From assembly GCA_041397725.1 (NCBI GenBank), contig JAWKVZ010000001.1, positions 682,001 to 746,000 on the forward strand: a stretch of DNA of 64,000 nt. The letters run 5' to 3'. The translations under genes were made by a program, and so were the position numbers. This DNA comes from JAGRKR01 sp041397725. GTDB taxonomy: Bacteria; Pseudomonadota; Alphaproteobacteria; Rhizobiales; Hyphomicrobiaceae. The first letter of the stretch is position 1; each line of letters opens with the position of its first letter. The notes beneath the pieces were generated by a model. That model was not told where the DNA came from. It saw only the letters and a list, made by a program, of their open reading frames with translations, and searched no databases. Shown one piece after another: positions 56,028-64,000 of the stretch.

Positions 56028-56909
56028 ATGAGCCCGACGATCATCAGCTGCGCCGTGACCGGCAGCCATCCGACCCGCGCACACAATGCCGCCCTGCCCG
56101 TGACGCCCGCAGAGATCGCCGACGCCTGCGTCGGCGCGGTGAAGGCCGGTGCCGCGATCTGCCACATCCACGTGCGCGATCCCGAGACGGGCGTGCCCAG
56201 CATGAAGCTCGAGTACTACCGCGAAGTCGTGCAGCGCATCCGCAGCTCCGGCACCGACATGATCATCAACCTGACGACCGGTCCCGGCGGCCGCTACATG
56301 CCGAGCGACGACAACCCGGCCGTCGCCGGACCCGGCACGGCACTGACCACCCCCGAGATTCGCACCGAGCACATCGTCGAGCTCAAGCCGGAGATCTGCT
56401 CGCTCGACCTCAACACGATGTGGTTCGGCGGCGGAGCGGTGATCAACTCGCCGCGCAACATCCGCATCATGGCCGAGCGCATCTATGCCGCCGGCGTGAA
56501 ACCCGAGATCGAGGTCTTCGACAGCGGCGACATCTCGCTCGCCCACGACCTCGTGGCCGAGGGCACGCTCAAGATGCCTGCGCTCTTCCAGGTCTGCACG
56601 GGCATCAAGTACGGTTTCGCCGCCACGCCCGACACCCTCTCCTATGCCGTCAAGATGCTGCCAAAGGGCTGCCAGTGGGCGTCGTTCGGAGCAAGCCGGA
56701 TGGCCTTCCAGATGGTCGCCATGGCCTACATGCTGGGCGGGCACGTGCGCATCGGCATGGAGGACGCGCTCTACCTCTCGCGCGGCGTCAAGACGCCGAG
56801 CAACGCCGCACTCGTCGAGAAGGCGGCGCGCATCGTCCAGGACCTCGGCGGCACCATCGCGTCCGTGGCCGAGGCCCGGCAGATGCTCGGCCTGACGCGC
56901 CGGGACTGA
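56028..56909 (+). CDS. BKACE-family 3-keto-5-aminohexanoate cleavage enzyme homologue
   Basis: The 293-residue TIM-barrel protein begins MSPTIISCAVTGSHPTRAHN and has the zinc site CHIHVRDPETGVPS, IINLTTGPGG, LDLNTMWFGG, EVFDSGDI and MLGGHVRIGMEDALYLSRG. BKACE enzymes condense a beta-keto acid with acetyl-CoA to give acetoacetate and a new acyl-CoA. It is divergent from the PECR-like gene and fits a catabolic route for a keto acid. Confidence 0.93.
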   Translation: MSPTIISCAVTGSHPTRAHNAALPVTPAEIADACVGAVKAGAAICHIHVRDPETGVPSMKLEYYREVVQRIRSSGTDMIINLTTGPGGRYMPSDDNPAVAGPGTALTTPEIRTEHIVELKPEICSLDLNTMWFGGGAVINSPRNIRIMAERIYAAGVKPEIEVFDSGDISLAHDLVAEGTLKMPALFQVCTGIKYGFAATPDTLSYAVKMLPKGCQWASFGASRMAFQMVAMAYMLGGHVRIGMEDALYLSRGVKTPSNAALVEKAARIVQDLGGTIASVAEARQMLGLTRRD

Positions 56910-56947
56910 GGGCTCGCGTCCGTCCAAGACGGAGAAAAGCACCCGTC

Positions 56948-57178
56948 ATGCTGCGCACGATCGTACTGCTGATACTGCTTGCGGCCATTGCCGCCCTCGC
57001 GTCGATCGTGCTGTGGGTGTTCGCACCGATCGTGATCCCGGTCGTCCTCGTGACGGCCGGGATCGGCGTTCTCGTCGTGCTGATCAATCTTCTGAAGCGC
57101 GCCGTGCTGCGGCGGTTCCCCGACAGGGCGGGCAAGGTGACGGATCAGGGCGAGCCGAAGCAGACGCCAGGGCTCTGA
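56948..57178 (+). CDS. Small membrane protein (76 residues)
   Basis: The product has one long or two closely spaced hydrophobic helices (LRTIVLLILLAAIAALASIV and PIVIPVVLVTAGIGVLVVLI) and a basic, polar end (RRFPDRAGKVTDQGEPK). It begins 38 bases after the BKACE stop. It has no recognised family. Confidence 0.65.
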   Translation: MLRTIVLLILLAAIAALASIVLWVFAPIVIPVVLVTAGIGVLVVLINLLKRAVLRRFPDRAGKVTDQGEPKQTPGL

Positions 57179-57207
57179 CAAGGCGTCTCCCGGGACAGCG
57201 GGGCGAC

Positions 57208-58413
57208 ATGCGCACGACACGCACGAGCCGGCTTTGCATGCTGTTGCTGGCGGTCCTGCTCGCCGCTGGCAGTGCGGCGGCCAAGGCTCGCGAATTGCGC
57301 ATCGCCACGTGGACCATGCAGAGCGATGCCGCGGCCGCCGCGGCGCTGAAGCAGCGCGCCGCGCGCCCGGTCTGGCGCCACACGTTCGGGCCGCGCGACA
57401 CCGGCAAGCCCAAGGCGCCGCCTCCGGCGACCCTGCGGGACGCCGATATCGTAGCGCTGCAGGGCGTCTCCGATCTCGCCACGATCCGCCGGCTGTTCTC
57501 GGCCCGCCAATTCCAGATCGTTCTTTCGCGTCAGGTTCTGGCCCATGCCAGCGACGAGACGGCGCCCGGTGGCAAGCTGGCGATCGGACCCGGCGGCTAC
57601 ACCGCCATCGTGGTGCGTCGGCGGCGGGGCTTGCGCGTGCTGCGTCAGGAGCACTTGAGCGAGCTGGCCTTGCCGGGCGGCGTCGCCGCACAGCCCGCGC
57701 ATTCCGCCGGCACCGCCGTGAAGCTCAGCGTCGACGGTCGCACGGTCTGGCTCGTCTCGGTCGTGCTTGCCGGTCCCTGCCCGGCGAATGCCGATGTCCG
57801 CGACAGCGCCTGCGTGGCCGCCAAGGCGCAGGCCGACACGCTCGCGACCTGGCTGTCGCTGCGGCGCCGTCTCGGCGAGACGGCGCTTGTCGCCGGGACC
57901 ATCGTGACCCCCGAGACGCTGGCGGCTACGGATGGCGGGCTCGGGCCGCTCTGGCTGCATCTCGATCGCGATCACGACGTGAAGCTGCCGCCGCCGCCAC
58001 CGCCGATGCCGCCCGACGATCTCCTGCAACCGCCCGACGATCCGCCGCAGCAGCCTGACGCTGCGGCCCCCCTTCCCGCCCCCACGCCCCCGCATACACC
58101 GGCGCCGAAGACGGCCACGCCCAGGCCGTCGCCGCCCAAGCCGGGTCCACTGGATATTTCAGGCTCGCTGCCGCGCGGCGCGCATGTGGCGCGTTTTCCC
58201 GCCACGCTCACGGCGCGCGTCTGCGGCGGGGCCGGTACGGAACCGGACACAACGGCAGACGCGAAACCAGCCGCGCCGCGCATGGCGGGCTTTCTCGTCG
58301 CCAATCTGCTGGGGGCGGCCGGGATCGCCCTGGAGGAGGCGCCGGCGCGCCAGGGCACCGAGCCCGGCGTCGAGCTACCCTCCTGCGCGCTGATGCTGCG
58401 ACTGCGTTATTGA
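57208..58413 (+). CDS. Exported endonuclease/exonuclease/phosphatase-fold protein lacking catalytic residues
   Basis: The 401-residue product has a signal peptide (LCMLLLAVLLAAGSAAA) and then EEP-fold landmarks: LRIATWTMQSD, DADIVALQGVSD, FQIVLSRQVL, VWLVSVVLAGPCPAN and ETALVAGTIVTP. In active members these positions read ATWN, LQE, HLKS and GDFN. Here the Asn, Glu, His/Lys and Asp/Asn are all changed, so it should not cut phosphodiesters. A Pro-rich linker of about 65 residues leads to a short C-terminal domain with two Cys (TARVCGGAG, PSCALML). It is probably a pseudoenzyme. Confidence 0.7.
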   Translation: MRTTRTSRLCMLLLAVLLAAGSAAAKARELRIATWTMQSDAAAAAALKQRAARPVWRHTFGPRDTGKPKAPPPATLRDADIVALQGVSDLATIRRLFSARQFQIVLSRQVLAHASDETAPGGKLAIGPGGYTAIVVRRRRGLRVLRQEHLSELALPGGVAAQPAHSAGTAVKLSVDGRTVWLVSVVLAGPCPANADVRDSACVAAKAQADTLATWLSLRRRLGETALVAGTIVTPETLAATDGGLGPLWLHLDRDHDVKLPPPPPPMPPDDLLQPPDDPPQQPDAAAPLPAPTPPHTPAPKTATPRPSPPKPGPLDISGSLPRGAHVARFPATLTARVCGGAGTEPDTTADAKPAAPRMAGFLVANLLGAAGIALEEAPARQGTEPGVELPSCALMLRLRY

Positions 58414-58423
58414 GGCCGCCGGC

Positions 58424-59182
58424 TCACACGTGCTGGCCGCCGTTGATGTGCAGCTCGGCGCCGTTCACGTAGCTCGAGGCATCCGTGCACAGGAAGTAGA
58501 TGGCCTTGGCCACCTCCTCCGGCTCGCCGAGGCGACCCATGGGGATCTGCTCTTTCACGATCCGATCGGTGCCGGGCGAGAGGATGGCGGTGTCGATCTC
58601 CCCCGGCGAGATGGCGTTGACGCGGATGCCGCGCGGCGCGAAATCGTGCGCCATCTCGCGCGTGAGCGAGGCGAGCGCCGCCTTGGAGGTGGCGTAGGCG
58701 GCGCCCGCGAAGGGATGCACGCGGCCGCCCGCGATCGACGTGACGTTGACGACGGCGCCTTTCGCCCGCGCCAGCTCGGCGATGAGACCGCGAGCCAGCA
58801 GAATGGGCGCGAAGAAGTTGACGTGGAAGACGTGCAGCCAGTCATCGTGGCTGGTCTCGATCGAGCCGAGCCGACTGCCGCCCGCCCCCTTCGGGCTGAT
58901 GGCCGCGTTGTTGACGAGCGCGTTCAGCCGGGACCCCTGCGCCTTCAGGCGTTCGCGCATCTCCGCGATGGCGTGGTTGGTGGCGGCGACATCGGCGAGA
59001 TCGACCTGGATGTGATCCTCCGGCCCCATCTCCCACGGGCAATCCTCGGGAAACGGATGGCGGGAGCAGGAGATCACCCTCCAGCCGGCGGAGGCGAAGC
59101 GCTTCACCGTCGCGTGCCCGATCCCGCGCGAGGCGCCGGTCAGGATCAGTGTCTTCCGCTCATGGCTCGACGTGGTGGACAT
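58424..59182 (-). CDS. Short-chain dehydrogenase/reductase
   Basis: The 252-residue protein has the cofactor motif LTGASRGIGHA, NNAAISPKG, Ser in NVTSIAGG, the active pair Tyr-Lys in AAYATSKAALAS, and the SDR end SPGEIDTAIL and INGGQHV. The substrate is unknown. It is convergent with the EEP-fold gene and upstream of the MFS gene on the same strand. Confidence 0.9.
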   Translation of the reverse strand: MSTTSSHERKTLILTGASRGIGHATVKRFASAGWRVISCSRHPFPEDCPWEMGPEDHIQVDLADVAATNHAIAEMRERLKAQGSRLNALVNNAAISPKGAGGSRLGSIETSHDDWLHVFHVNFFAPILLARGLIAELARAKGAVVNVTSIAGGRVHPFAGAAYATSKAALASLTREMAHDFAPRGIRVNAISPGEIDTAILSPGTDRIVKEQIPMGRLGEPEEVAKAIYFLCTDASSYVNGAELHINGGQHV

Positions 59183-59277
59183 GGGGCCGCGCTCGGTTTG
59201 AGGTCGTCATGCTGCACCGCGATCATGTCACGGGCCGGGCCGCAGCGCCAGGGGAGTGGCAAAATCGCCGGTGCGGC

Positions 59278-60501
59278 TCAGGCCTTGCTCACGTGGCTGC
59301 GCAGCATCAGCGTCAGCGGCACCGCCAGAAGCGCCACGACGGCGAGCGAGACGAGCGTCACGCGCAAACCCGCGAGGTCGCCCACGACACCGAACGCGAT
59401 CGGCGACAGCGTGCCGGCAATCGAGCCGAGCGTGTAGAAGAGGCCGAACGCCCGCGCCTGACGGTCGGCCCTGACGAACTCGCCGACGGTGCCGTAGAGC
59501 ACGGAGGACGTGCCGTTGAGCGCGATGCCGAGCAGAGGCAACAAAACGATGGCGCCCCAGAGCGGCGCCAGCAGCGTGGCGATGATCAGGCCGGCCGTGG
59601 CGAATTCCGTCAGCACGACCGTGCGGATCAGGCCGATCCGATCTCCAAGCAGCCCGCAAACCAGCTTACCGGCGGCGCCGCCCGCGAAGATGAGGGCGAA
59701 CGCAAGGCCGATGGTCGCCGCCGAGGCGCCCTTGGCAGCCAGCGCAAAGGGCACGAAGGTGAGAACGCCCGTCCGGCAGGCGCAGTCCACGACATGAATG
59801 CCGGAGAGGACGCTGTAGCCTCTGCGATCCGTGAAGCCCCAGCCCCCCGACGCCGCAGCGGACATCGGTGACAGCACGGGCGGCGCGGCGCCCCTGATCT
59901 CGCGCAGCATCACGAGAATGACGAGGCTCAGGGCCACCACGACGAGGCCGTAACCGAGCGTCGCGGTCCGCCAGCCGACGTAGGTCACGGCACTGCCGAG
60001 CAGCAGCGCCACGGCCATTTTTCCGACGTCGCCGCTGAAGTTGTAAACGCCGAGCGCGGCCCGACGCCCGCCCTGCGCAAAGGCCTTGGAGATGACGGCC
60101 GAGCCGATTGGATGCTGCACCGAGGACGCGAGACCGGTCAGCGCCACGATCGCGAACAGCATGAGGAAGCTCGTCGACAGGCCGAGCATGGCGTAACCGA
60201 TGCCGGCGGCGGCGGTTCCAAGCACGAGCAGGAAGCGCTCGCCGAGCCGCTCGGAGAGGATGCCGGCGGGCATCTGGAACATGGCGAGAGCGCCGGAGAA
60301 GGCCGACTTGAGCAAGCCGACCTGCGCGTAGTTGAGCCCGAAGGCCTCGGCCCACAAGGGCAACAGCACATAGATCGAGTCGTGCACGCCATCATGGGCG
60401 GCATGCGCCGCGCAAACCGTCGTCAGCGTCCGAGCGGGCTTCGCGTCCGGTTCCGCGCCCAGTCCTGTCGGCACGGCGCGCTCGTCTGCCACGCGGCCCA
60501 T
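59278..60501 (-). CDS. MFS transporter, fosmidomycin-resistance-like
   Basis: The 407-residue protein has 12 predicted helices and the Fsr-type pattern: AAHAAHDGVHDSIYVLLPLW, KSAFSGALAMFQMPAGILSE, SSVQHPIGSAVISKAF and LVCGLLGDRIGLIR. It is probably an efflux pump for a small hydrophilic or anionic compound. The N-terminal 25 residues are polar. Confidence 0.85.
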   Translation of the reverse strand: MGRVADERAVPTGLGAEPDAKPARTLTTVCAAHAAHDGVHDSIYVLLPLWAEAFGLNYAQVGLLKSAFSGALAMFQMPAGILSERLGERFLLVLGTAAAGIGYAMLGLSTSFLMLFAIVALTGLASSVQHPIGSAVISKAFAQGGRRAALGVYNFSGDVGKMAVALLLGSAVTYVGWRTATLGYGLVVVALSLVILVMLREIRGAAPPVLSPMSAAASGGWGFTDRRGYSVLSGIHVVDCACRTGVLTFVPFALAAKGASAATIGLAFALIFAGGAAGKLVCGLLGDRIGLIRTVVLTEFATAGLIIATLLAPLWGAIVLLPLLGIALNGTSSVLYGTVGEFVRADRQARAFGLFYTLGSIAGTLSPIAFGVVGDLAGLRVTLVSLAVVALLAVPLTLMLRSHVSKA

Positions 60502-60597
60502 CCCTCTGCTGTCACGAAACTGTCATACTTCAGCCGGGCCAGCGGCGGCAATCCCGGGGCGCGGATTTGTGCACCGGTGCTCAGGCGGCGCCACACC

Positions 60598-62145
60598 TCA
60601 CGCGACGACGACACGCCCCTCGATGCGCCCGGCAACGCTGCCGAGGTGGCGAACGTAGCTCATGACGACGTTGGCGAGCAGCTTGCCGTCGGTCTTGCCG
60701 ATCAGCGTGCGCCCACGCGCCAAGGAGGTATAGCCGTCGCCGCCGGCCAGCATGAAATCGTTGGAGGCGAGCTTGTAGCGTGCCTCGAGATCGAGCGGAC
60801 GGCCGGCAACCTCGATGGAGCGGACGCGCGAGCCCACCGGCGCGCGACCATCGACGCGCACGCGCAGGCCCGAGACATGGGGAAAGCGTCCGCCGCGATT
60901 GTCGATGTCGGAGACGCCGTTCTCGAGCGCCGCCTTCACGTCGCGCCCCGTGATCTCCACCATGACGGTGCGGTTGCCGAACGGCAGCTCGCTCAGAATG
61001 TCCCGCCGCGTGATCTTGTGGCCGACCGGATAGAGGCGGTTGCCGCGGATGCTGCCGCCGTTGGTCAGGCCGATGTCCGCGCCGGTGGACTGGCGGATGG
61101 CATCGGCGATCAGGTTGCCCATCACCGTTTCCTGAGAGCGCACCGAGGCCGAGCGCGTATCGAGGGCAACTGCGGCGGTGGCAATGACGACATCCAGCTC
61201 GCGCCCGAGCGCGACCTCGTAGCGCGAGACGATGGCGAGCGCCTCGGGATCCGGCGTGACGCTCGCAGAATCGATGATCCGGAAATTCGGACGCCAGACC
61301 ACCGCGCGCGCGCCGTTGCCTTCGCGGATCGTCGCGTAGATATCGATGGCCGTGACGTACTCGCCTTCCTCGCCGCTTTCGACCATGACCGCCTTGTTGT
61401 CGTAGACCAGCCGCAAGTCATGATCGTGCCCGGTCAGCAGCACGTCGACGAGCCGCGAGCGGACGATCTGCAGGTCGCGCGTGAAGTCGGTATGCGTCAC
61501 GGCCACCACGAGGTCGGCGCCCGCCTCGCGCAGGGCCTTCGCCTGTCCGCGCACCGTCTGCATCTCGTCCAGGAAGCGCAATCCCGTGGTCTGCGACATG
61601 AGCGGCGTCTCGGCGAGGGCAACGCCGAACACGCCGACCTTGAGCGGGCCGAGCGCGAACATGCGCCGGTCCTCATGGCCGGGAAGCGGCGATCCGTCCG
61701 CCTTGCGCAGGTTGGCCGCGAAGTAGGCGAAGCGGGATTCCGCGCGTCGGCGGGCGTAGATCTCCGGTCCGAAATCGAACTCGTGGTTGCCCGGCACGAA
61801 CACGTCCGGCGGGGCCACGTTGAGAAGCTCCACCGTATGCGCGCCCTGATCGAAACCCGACATCAGCGACGGCGAGAACATGTCGCCGGCATGCGCGAAG
61901 AGCAGCGGCACGCCCTTCGCCCGCTCGCTCTTGACGATGGCGGCGAGCCGCGCGAAGCCGCCGCGGCCGGCCACCTCGCTCATCTTGTAGATGTCGTTGA
62001 CCAGCAGCAGCGTGCAGGTGGGCGTGACGGTGCGACGGGCCGCCTCGGCCACCGCCTCCTCCGGCGTCGCCGCCAGGATGCTCGCCGCTCCCAAACCCGA
62101 GGCCACGGCGATGGTGAAAACCTCGCGCCGCGTGATATCGCTCAT
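60598..62145 (-). CDS. Exported 5'-nucleotidase-type metallophosphoesterase
   Basis: The 515-residue protein has a Tat-type signal (ITRREVFTIAVASGLGAAS), a calcineurin-like domain (LLVNDIYKM, HAGDMFSPSL, GNHEFDFG, VTHTDFTRD, TGHDHDL), and a C-terminal nucleotidase domain (GNLIADAIRQSTGADIGLTN, SNDFMLAGGDGY). In most members the first motif is NDxH. Here Tyr stands in the His position, so metal binding may differ. It would act on nucleotides or other phosphoesters in the periplasm. Confidence 0.85.
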   Translation of the reverse strand: MSDITRREVFTIAVASGLGAASILAATPEEAVAEAARRTVTPTCTLLLVNDIYKMSEVAGRGGFARLAAIVKSERAKGVPLLFAHAGDMFSPSLMSGFDQGAHTVELLNVAPPDVFVPGNHEFDFGPEIYARRRAESRFAYFAANLRKADGSPLPGHEDRRMFALGPLKVGVFGVALAETPLMSQTTGLRFLDEMQTVRGQAKALREAGADLVVAVTHTDFTRDLQIVRSRLVDVLLTGHDHDLRLVYDNKAVMVESGEEGEYVTAIDIYATIREGNGARAVVWRPNFRIIDSASVTPDPEALAIVSRYEVALGRELDVVIATAAVALDTRSASVRSQETVMGNLIADAIRQSTGADIGLTNGGSIRGNRLYPVGHKITRRDILSELPFGNRTVMVEITGRDVKAALENGVSDIDNRGGRFPHVSGLRVRVDGRAPVGSRVRSIEVAGRPLDLEARYKLASNDFMLAGGDGYTSLARGRTLIGKTDGKLLANVVMSYVRHLGSVAGRIEGRVVVA

Positions 62146-62267
62146 GGTTGCCTATCCTTGCTCCTGCCGCCGACTGCCGGGCCGAGATTAGCTGCGACGC
62201 CCGCCACCGGCCAAGCGGATACGCCCGCCGTCCGACCGGCTGCCTGCATCACGCACCGCGCCCCCGC

Positions 62268-63476
62268 TCAGCGGGCTCCGTGACCGGCCCCGCTGGCGCG
62301 GTCGGCCGCCATCAACCACAGCGTGGCCGCCAGACTGATGGCGGCGATGACCGCCATGCCGAGATACGCCCCGCCGCCATAGGCCGCATAGAGCCGGCCG
62401 GCCAGCGAGGTGGCGAGCCCCATGCCGATGCCGGCGGTGACGGCCGCATAGAGCGCCTGCGCTGTGCCGGCCTGGGATTCCGGCACGCGCTCGCCGATGT
62501 AGTAGATCGCTCCGAGATGCGCCGCGCCGTACGTGGCGCCGTGCAGGATCTGCAGGACGGCCAGCGCCGTCAGCGACGGATCGAAGCTCATGACGATCCA
62601 GCGAAACACGGCCGCGGCCCCGCCGATGGCCAGCAGCCGCAGCGGCCCCAGCAGCGCGACCACCCGGCGCGAGAACGCGAACAACACGATCTCCGACAGC
62701 ACGCCTATCGCCCAGAGCACACCGGTCAGGCCCATCGCCACACCCTGCTTCTGCAGATGCAGCGTGCCGAACGTGTAGAAGACGGCATGCGCCGACTGCG
62801 CCGCGCCGGCCGCCAGCAGGAACACCAGGAACGAGGGCATGCGCGCCAACCGCCCGACCTCCGCCAAGGTCAAGCGCGGCCTGTTCGGCGCATCGTCGTC
62901 GCGGCGCTGGTGCGGGCGCGGCAGCATATGGGCCGCAAAAATCGAAACGGCAGCTCCCGTCACGACCAGCCAGATGGCCGCCGGCTTGCCGTAGGCGTCG
63001 ATGACGAAGCCGCCGACGAAGCTCGCCAGAATAAACGACAATGAGCCCCAGAGCCGCATGCGCCCATAGTCGAGCCCGAGCCGCTTGACGCCGGAGACGG
63101 CGATCGTCTCCGTCAGCGGCATCACCGTCGACCAGCACAGGGCATAGACCAGGAACACCAGCAGGATCGGCCAGAAGCTGGCGAAGCGCGACAGCACCAG
63201 CAGCGTCGCGAGGGTGCCCCAGGACAACAGGATCAACACTCGGCGATGGTCGCCCAGCCTGTCCGCCGCAAAGGCGATCGCCGGCGTCACCACGATCCGC
63301 ACGAACAGCGGCACGGCGAAAATCACGCCGATCTCGGCCGGGCCGAGCCCGCGCCAATCGAGCCACAGCGGCAGGAATGGCATGTAGGTGCCCGCCACCA
63401 GAAACACCGCCGCGTAGAACCCCGAAACCCGGACGGCAAATCCCAGGCGCTCCGCCGCATTCACCTCGCGAGCCAT
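62268..63476 (-). CDS. MFS transporter (HcaT/nucleoside-permease-like)
   Basis: The 402-residue protein has 12 helices and the pattern FLPLWLDWRGLGPAEIGVIF, FAADRLGDHRRVLI, YGRMRLWGSLSFILASFVGG and QILHGATYGAAHLGAIYYIG, which is the phenylpropionate (HcaT)/LacY-like MFS_1 type. The likely substrates are aromatic acids or nucleosides. It is the next minus-strand gene after the phosphatase. Confidence 0.85.
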   Translation of the reverse strand: MAREVNAAERLGFAVRVSGFYAAVFLVAGTYMPFLPLWLDWRGLGPAEIGVIFAVPLFVRIVVTPAIAFAADRLGDHRRVLILLSWGTLATLLVLSRFASFWPILLVFLVYALCWSTVMPLTETIAVSGVKRLGLDYGRMRLWGSLSFILASFVGGFVIDAYGKPAAIWLVVTGAAVSIFAAHMLPRPHQRRDDDAPNRPRLTLAEVGRLARMPSFLVFLLAAGAAQSAHAVFYTFGTLHLQKQGVAMGLTGVLWAIGVLSEIVLFAFSRRVVALLGPLRLLAIGGAAAVFRWIVMSFDPSLTALAVLQILHGATYGAAHLGAIYYIGERVPESQAGTAQALYAAVTAGIGMGLATSLAGRLYAAYGGGAYLGMAVIAAISLAATLWLMAADRASGAGHGAR

Positions 63477-63596
63477 CTCACGTCTGTGCTCCTGCCTCTA
63501 CTCTTCGCGGACGCAGCTGAGAGCGCATGATGCGAGCGGTCCCCTCCGAATCGGGCTAATCCTACCTCCTGGAGCGTCGTGCGCGGAGGGGGGGCC

Positions 63597-64000
63597 ATGC
63601 GCGAGCCGCGATTGGGCACGGCTCATACCGACGAAGCAATCTACCGGGAGATCGAGGCCGCCCTGCTGGAAACGCCGCGGGGTGCCTGGTTCCTGGCGGA
63701 GTATGCACGTCGCACGCTCGCAGCCGAGGTCGCCCGCACGGCCGAATCGCTGCTGCGGCTCGAGCGGGCCGTGCTCGGGCAATCCGCCCCTCCGTATCTC
63801 CAGGATGTCGCCCGCCAGCTCGAGGATCTGCGACGGCTGCTGATGAGCGCCGACAGCAAGCTGCGCATGCTCTCCGGAACCCAGAACGGCGCCGATTGGC
63901 TGGCGCTCAACGGCGTGCTCGAATCGGCCGCCCGCGTCCACGAAGGCGCGACGCTCCTGGCCCAGGCCGGCGCCGATCCCGCGATCACGGAAGCCATCGC
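63597..64000 (+). CDS. Helical protein of unknown function, cut by the right edge
   Basis: An uninterrupted frame from ATG 63597 to the edge encodes at least 134 residues, beginning MREPRLGTAHTDEAIYREIE, then AALLETPRGAWFLAEYARRT, LLRLERAVLGQ and DLRRLLMSADSKLR. The ETPRGAWFLAEYARR signature is common in Hyphomicrobiales proteins of unknown role. It is all-helical without signal or membrane segments. GGAGGGGGGG lies before the start. Confidence 0.75.
   Translation, partial: MREPRLGTAHTDEAIYREIEAALLETPRGAWFLAEYARRTLAAEVARTAESLLRLERAVLGQSAPPYLQDVARQLEDLRRLLMSADSKLRMLSGTQNGADWLALNGVLESAARVHEGATLLAQAGADPAITEAI

Overview
The window reads as chromosomal DNA of a high-GC alphaproteobacterium, most likely of the Hyphomicrobiales/Rhizobiales type. 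This is inferred from the GC-rich codon use, the tRNA-Tyr/tRNA-Gly/tuf/tRNA-Trp/secE/nusG/rplK/rplA/rplJ order, the divergent oxyR-katG pair, and many small secreted proteins typical of that order. No search could be run, so the genus is not named.

Region 1 (1-5.7 kb) is the translation block on the minus strand: tRNA-Tyr, tRNA-Gly, an EF-Tu gene carrying a one-base deletion, tRNA-Trp, secE, nusG, rplK, rplA and the start of rplJ. An rlmB-type rRNA 2'-O-methyltransferase is divergent from it. Region 2 (5.6-12.8 kb) holds small secreted or membrane proteins, a type I secretion ABC ATPase with its HlyD-type adaptor, tRNA-Thr, and a decayed island: a broken tyrosine recombinase and a fragment of a large delta-60/VCBS-type adhesin. 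Region 3 (12.8-25.8 kb) is a mosaic of a DUF4198/HupE metal-handling pair, a PNPOx-like protein, an MBL hydrolase divergent from a LysR regulator, a DUF3179 protein, a rearrangement scar joining remnants of malate dehydrogenase and DoxX, a haloacid dehalogenase, a TetR-controlled AhpD-like/tautomerase pair with palindromic operators, a secreted TrmO-like protein, and oxyR-katG.

Region 4 (25.8-45.4 kb) has a CoA-transferase overlapping a Cys-containing GrdB-like protein, a YghU-type GST, envelope proteins, recQ, a Crp-type regulator coupled to a ModA-like binding protein, a DASS anion transporter with a large DUF3604/PHP-like protein, and a GST/peroxiredoxin/FMN-monooxygenase group. Region 5 (45.6-50 kb) carries two tiny secreted paralogues of 48 residues each, an MBL hydrolase, a DUF1499 membrane protein and a class III aminotransferase.

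Region 6 (50-57 kb) is the most interesting part. It is a catabolic cluster with a carbamoylase-type amidohydrolase, two MaoC hydratases, a CaiB/BaiF CoA-transferase, a PECR-like reductase, a divergent BKACE enzyme, and a GrdB-like gene interrupted by an in-frame TGA. That TGA falls exactly where the paralogue at 25.9-26.8 kb has Cys (U-P-V-C-H versus C-P-I-C-H). A perfect 6-bp hairpin sits 17 nt downstream of it, as expected of a bacterial SECIS. I read it as a selenoprotein. Region 7 (57-64 kb) has an EEP-fold protein that lacks its catalytic residues, an SDR, two MFS transporters, a 5'-nucleotidase-type phosphatase and a truncated unknown gene at the right edge.
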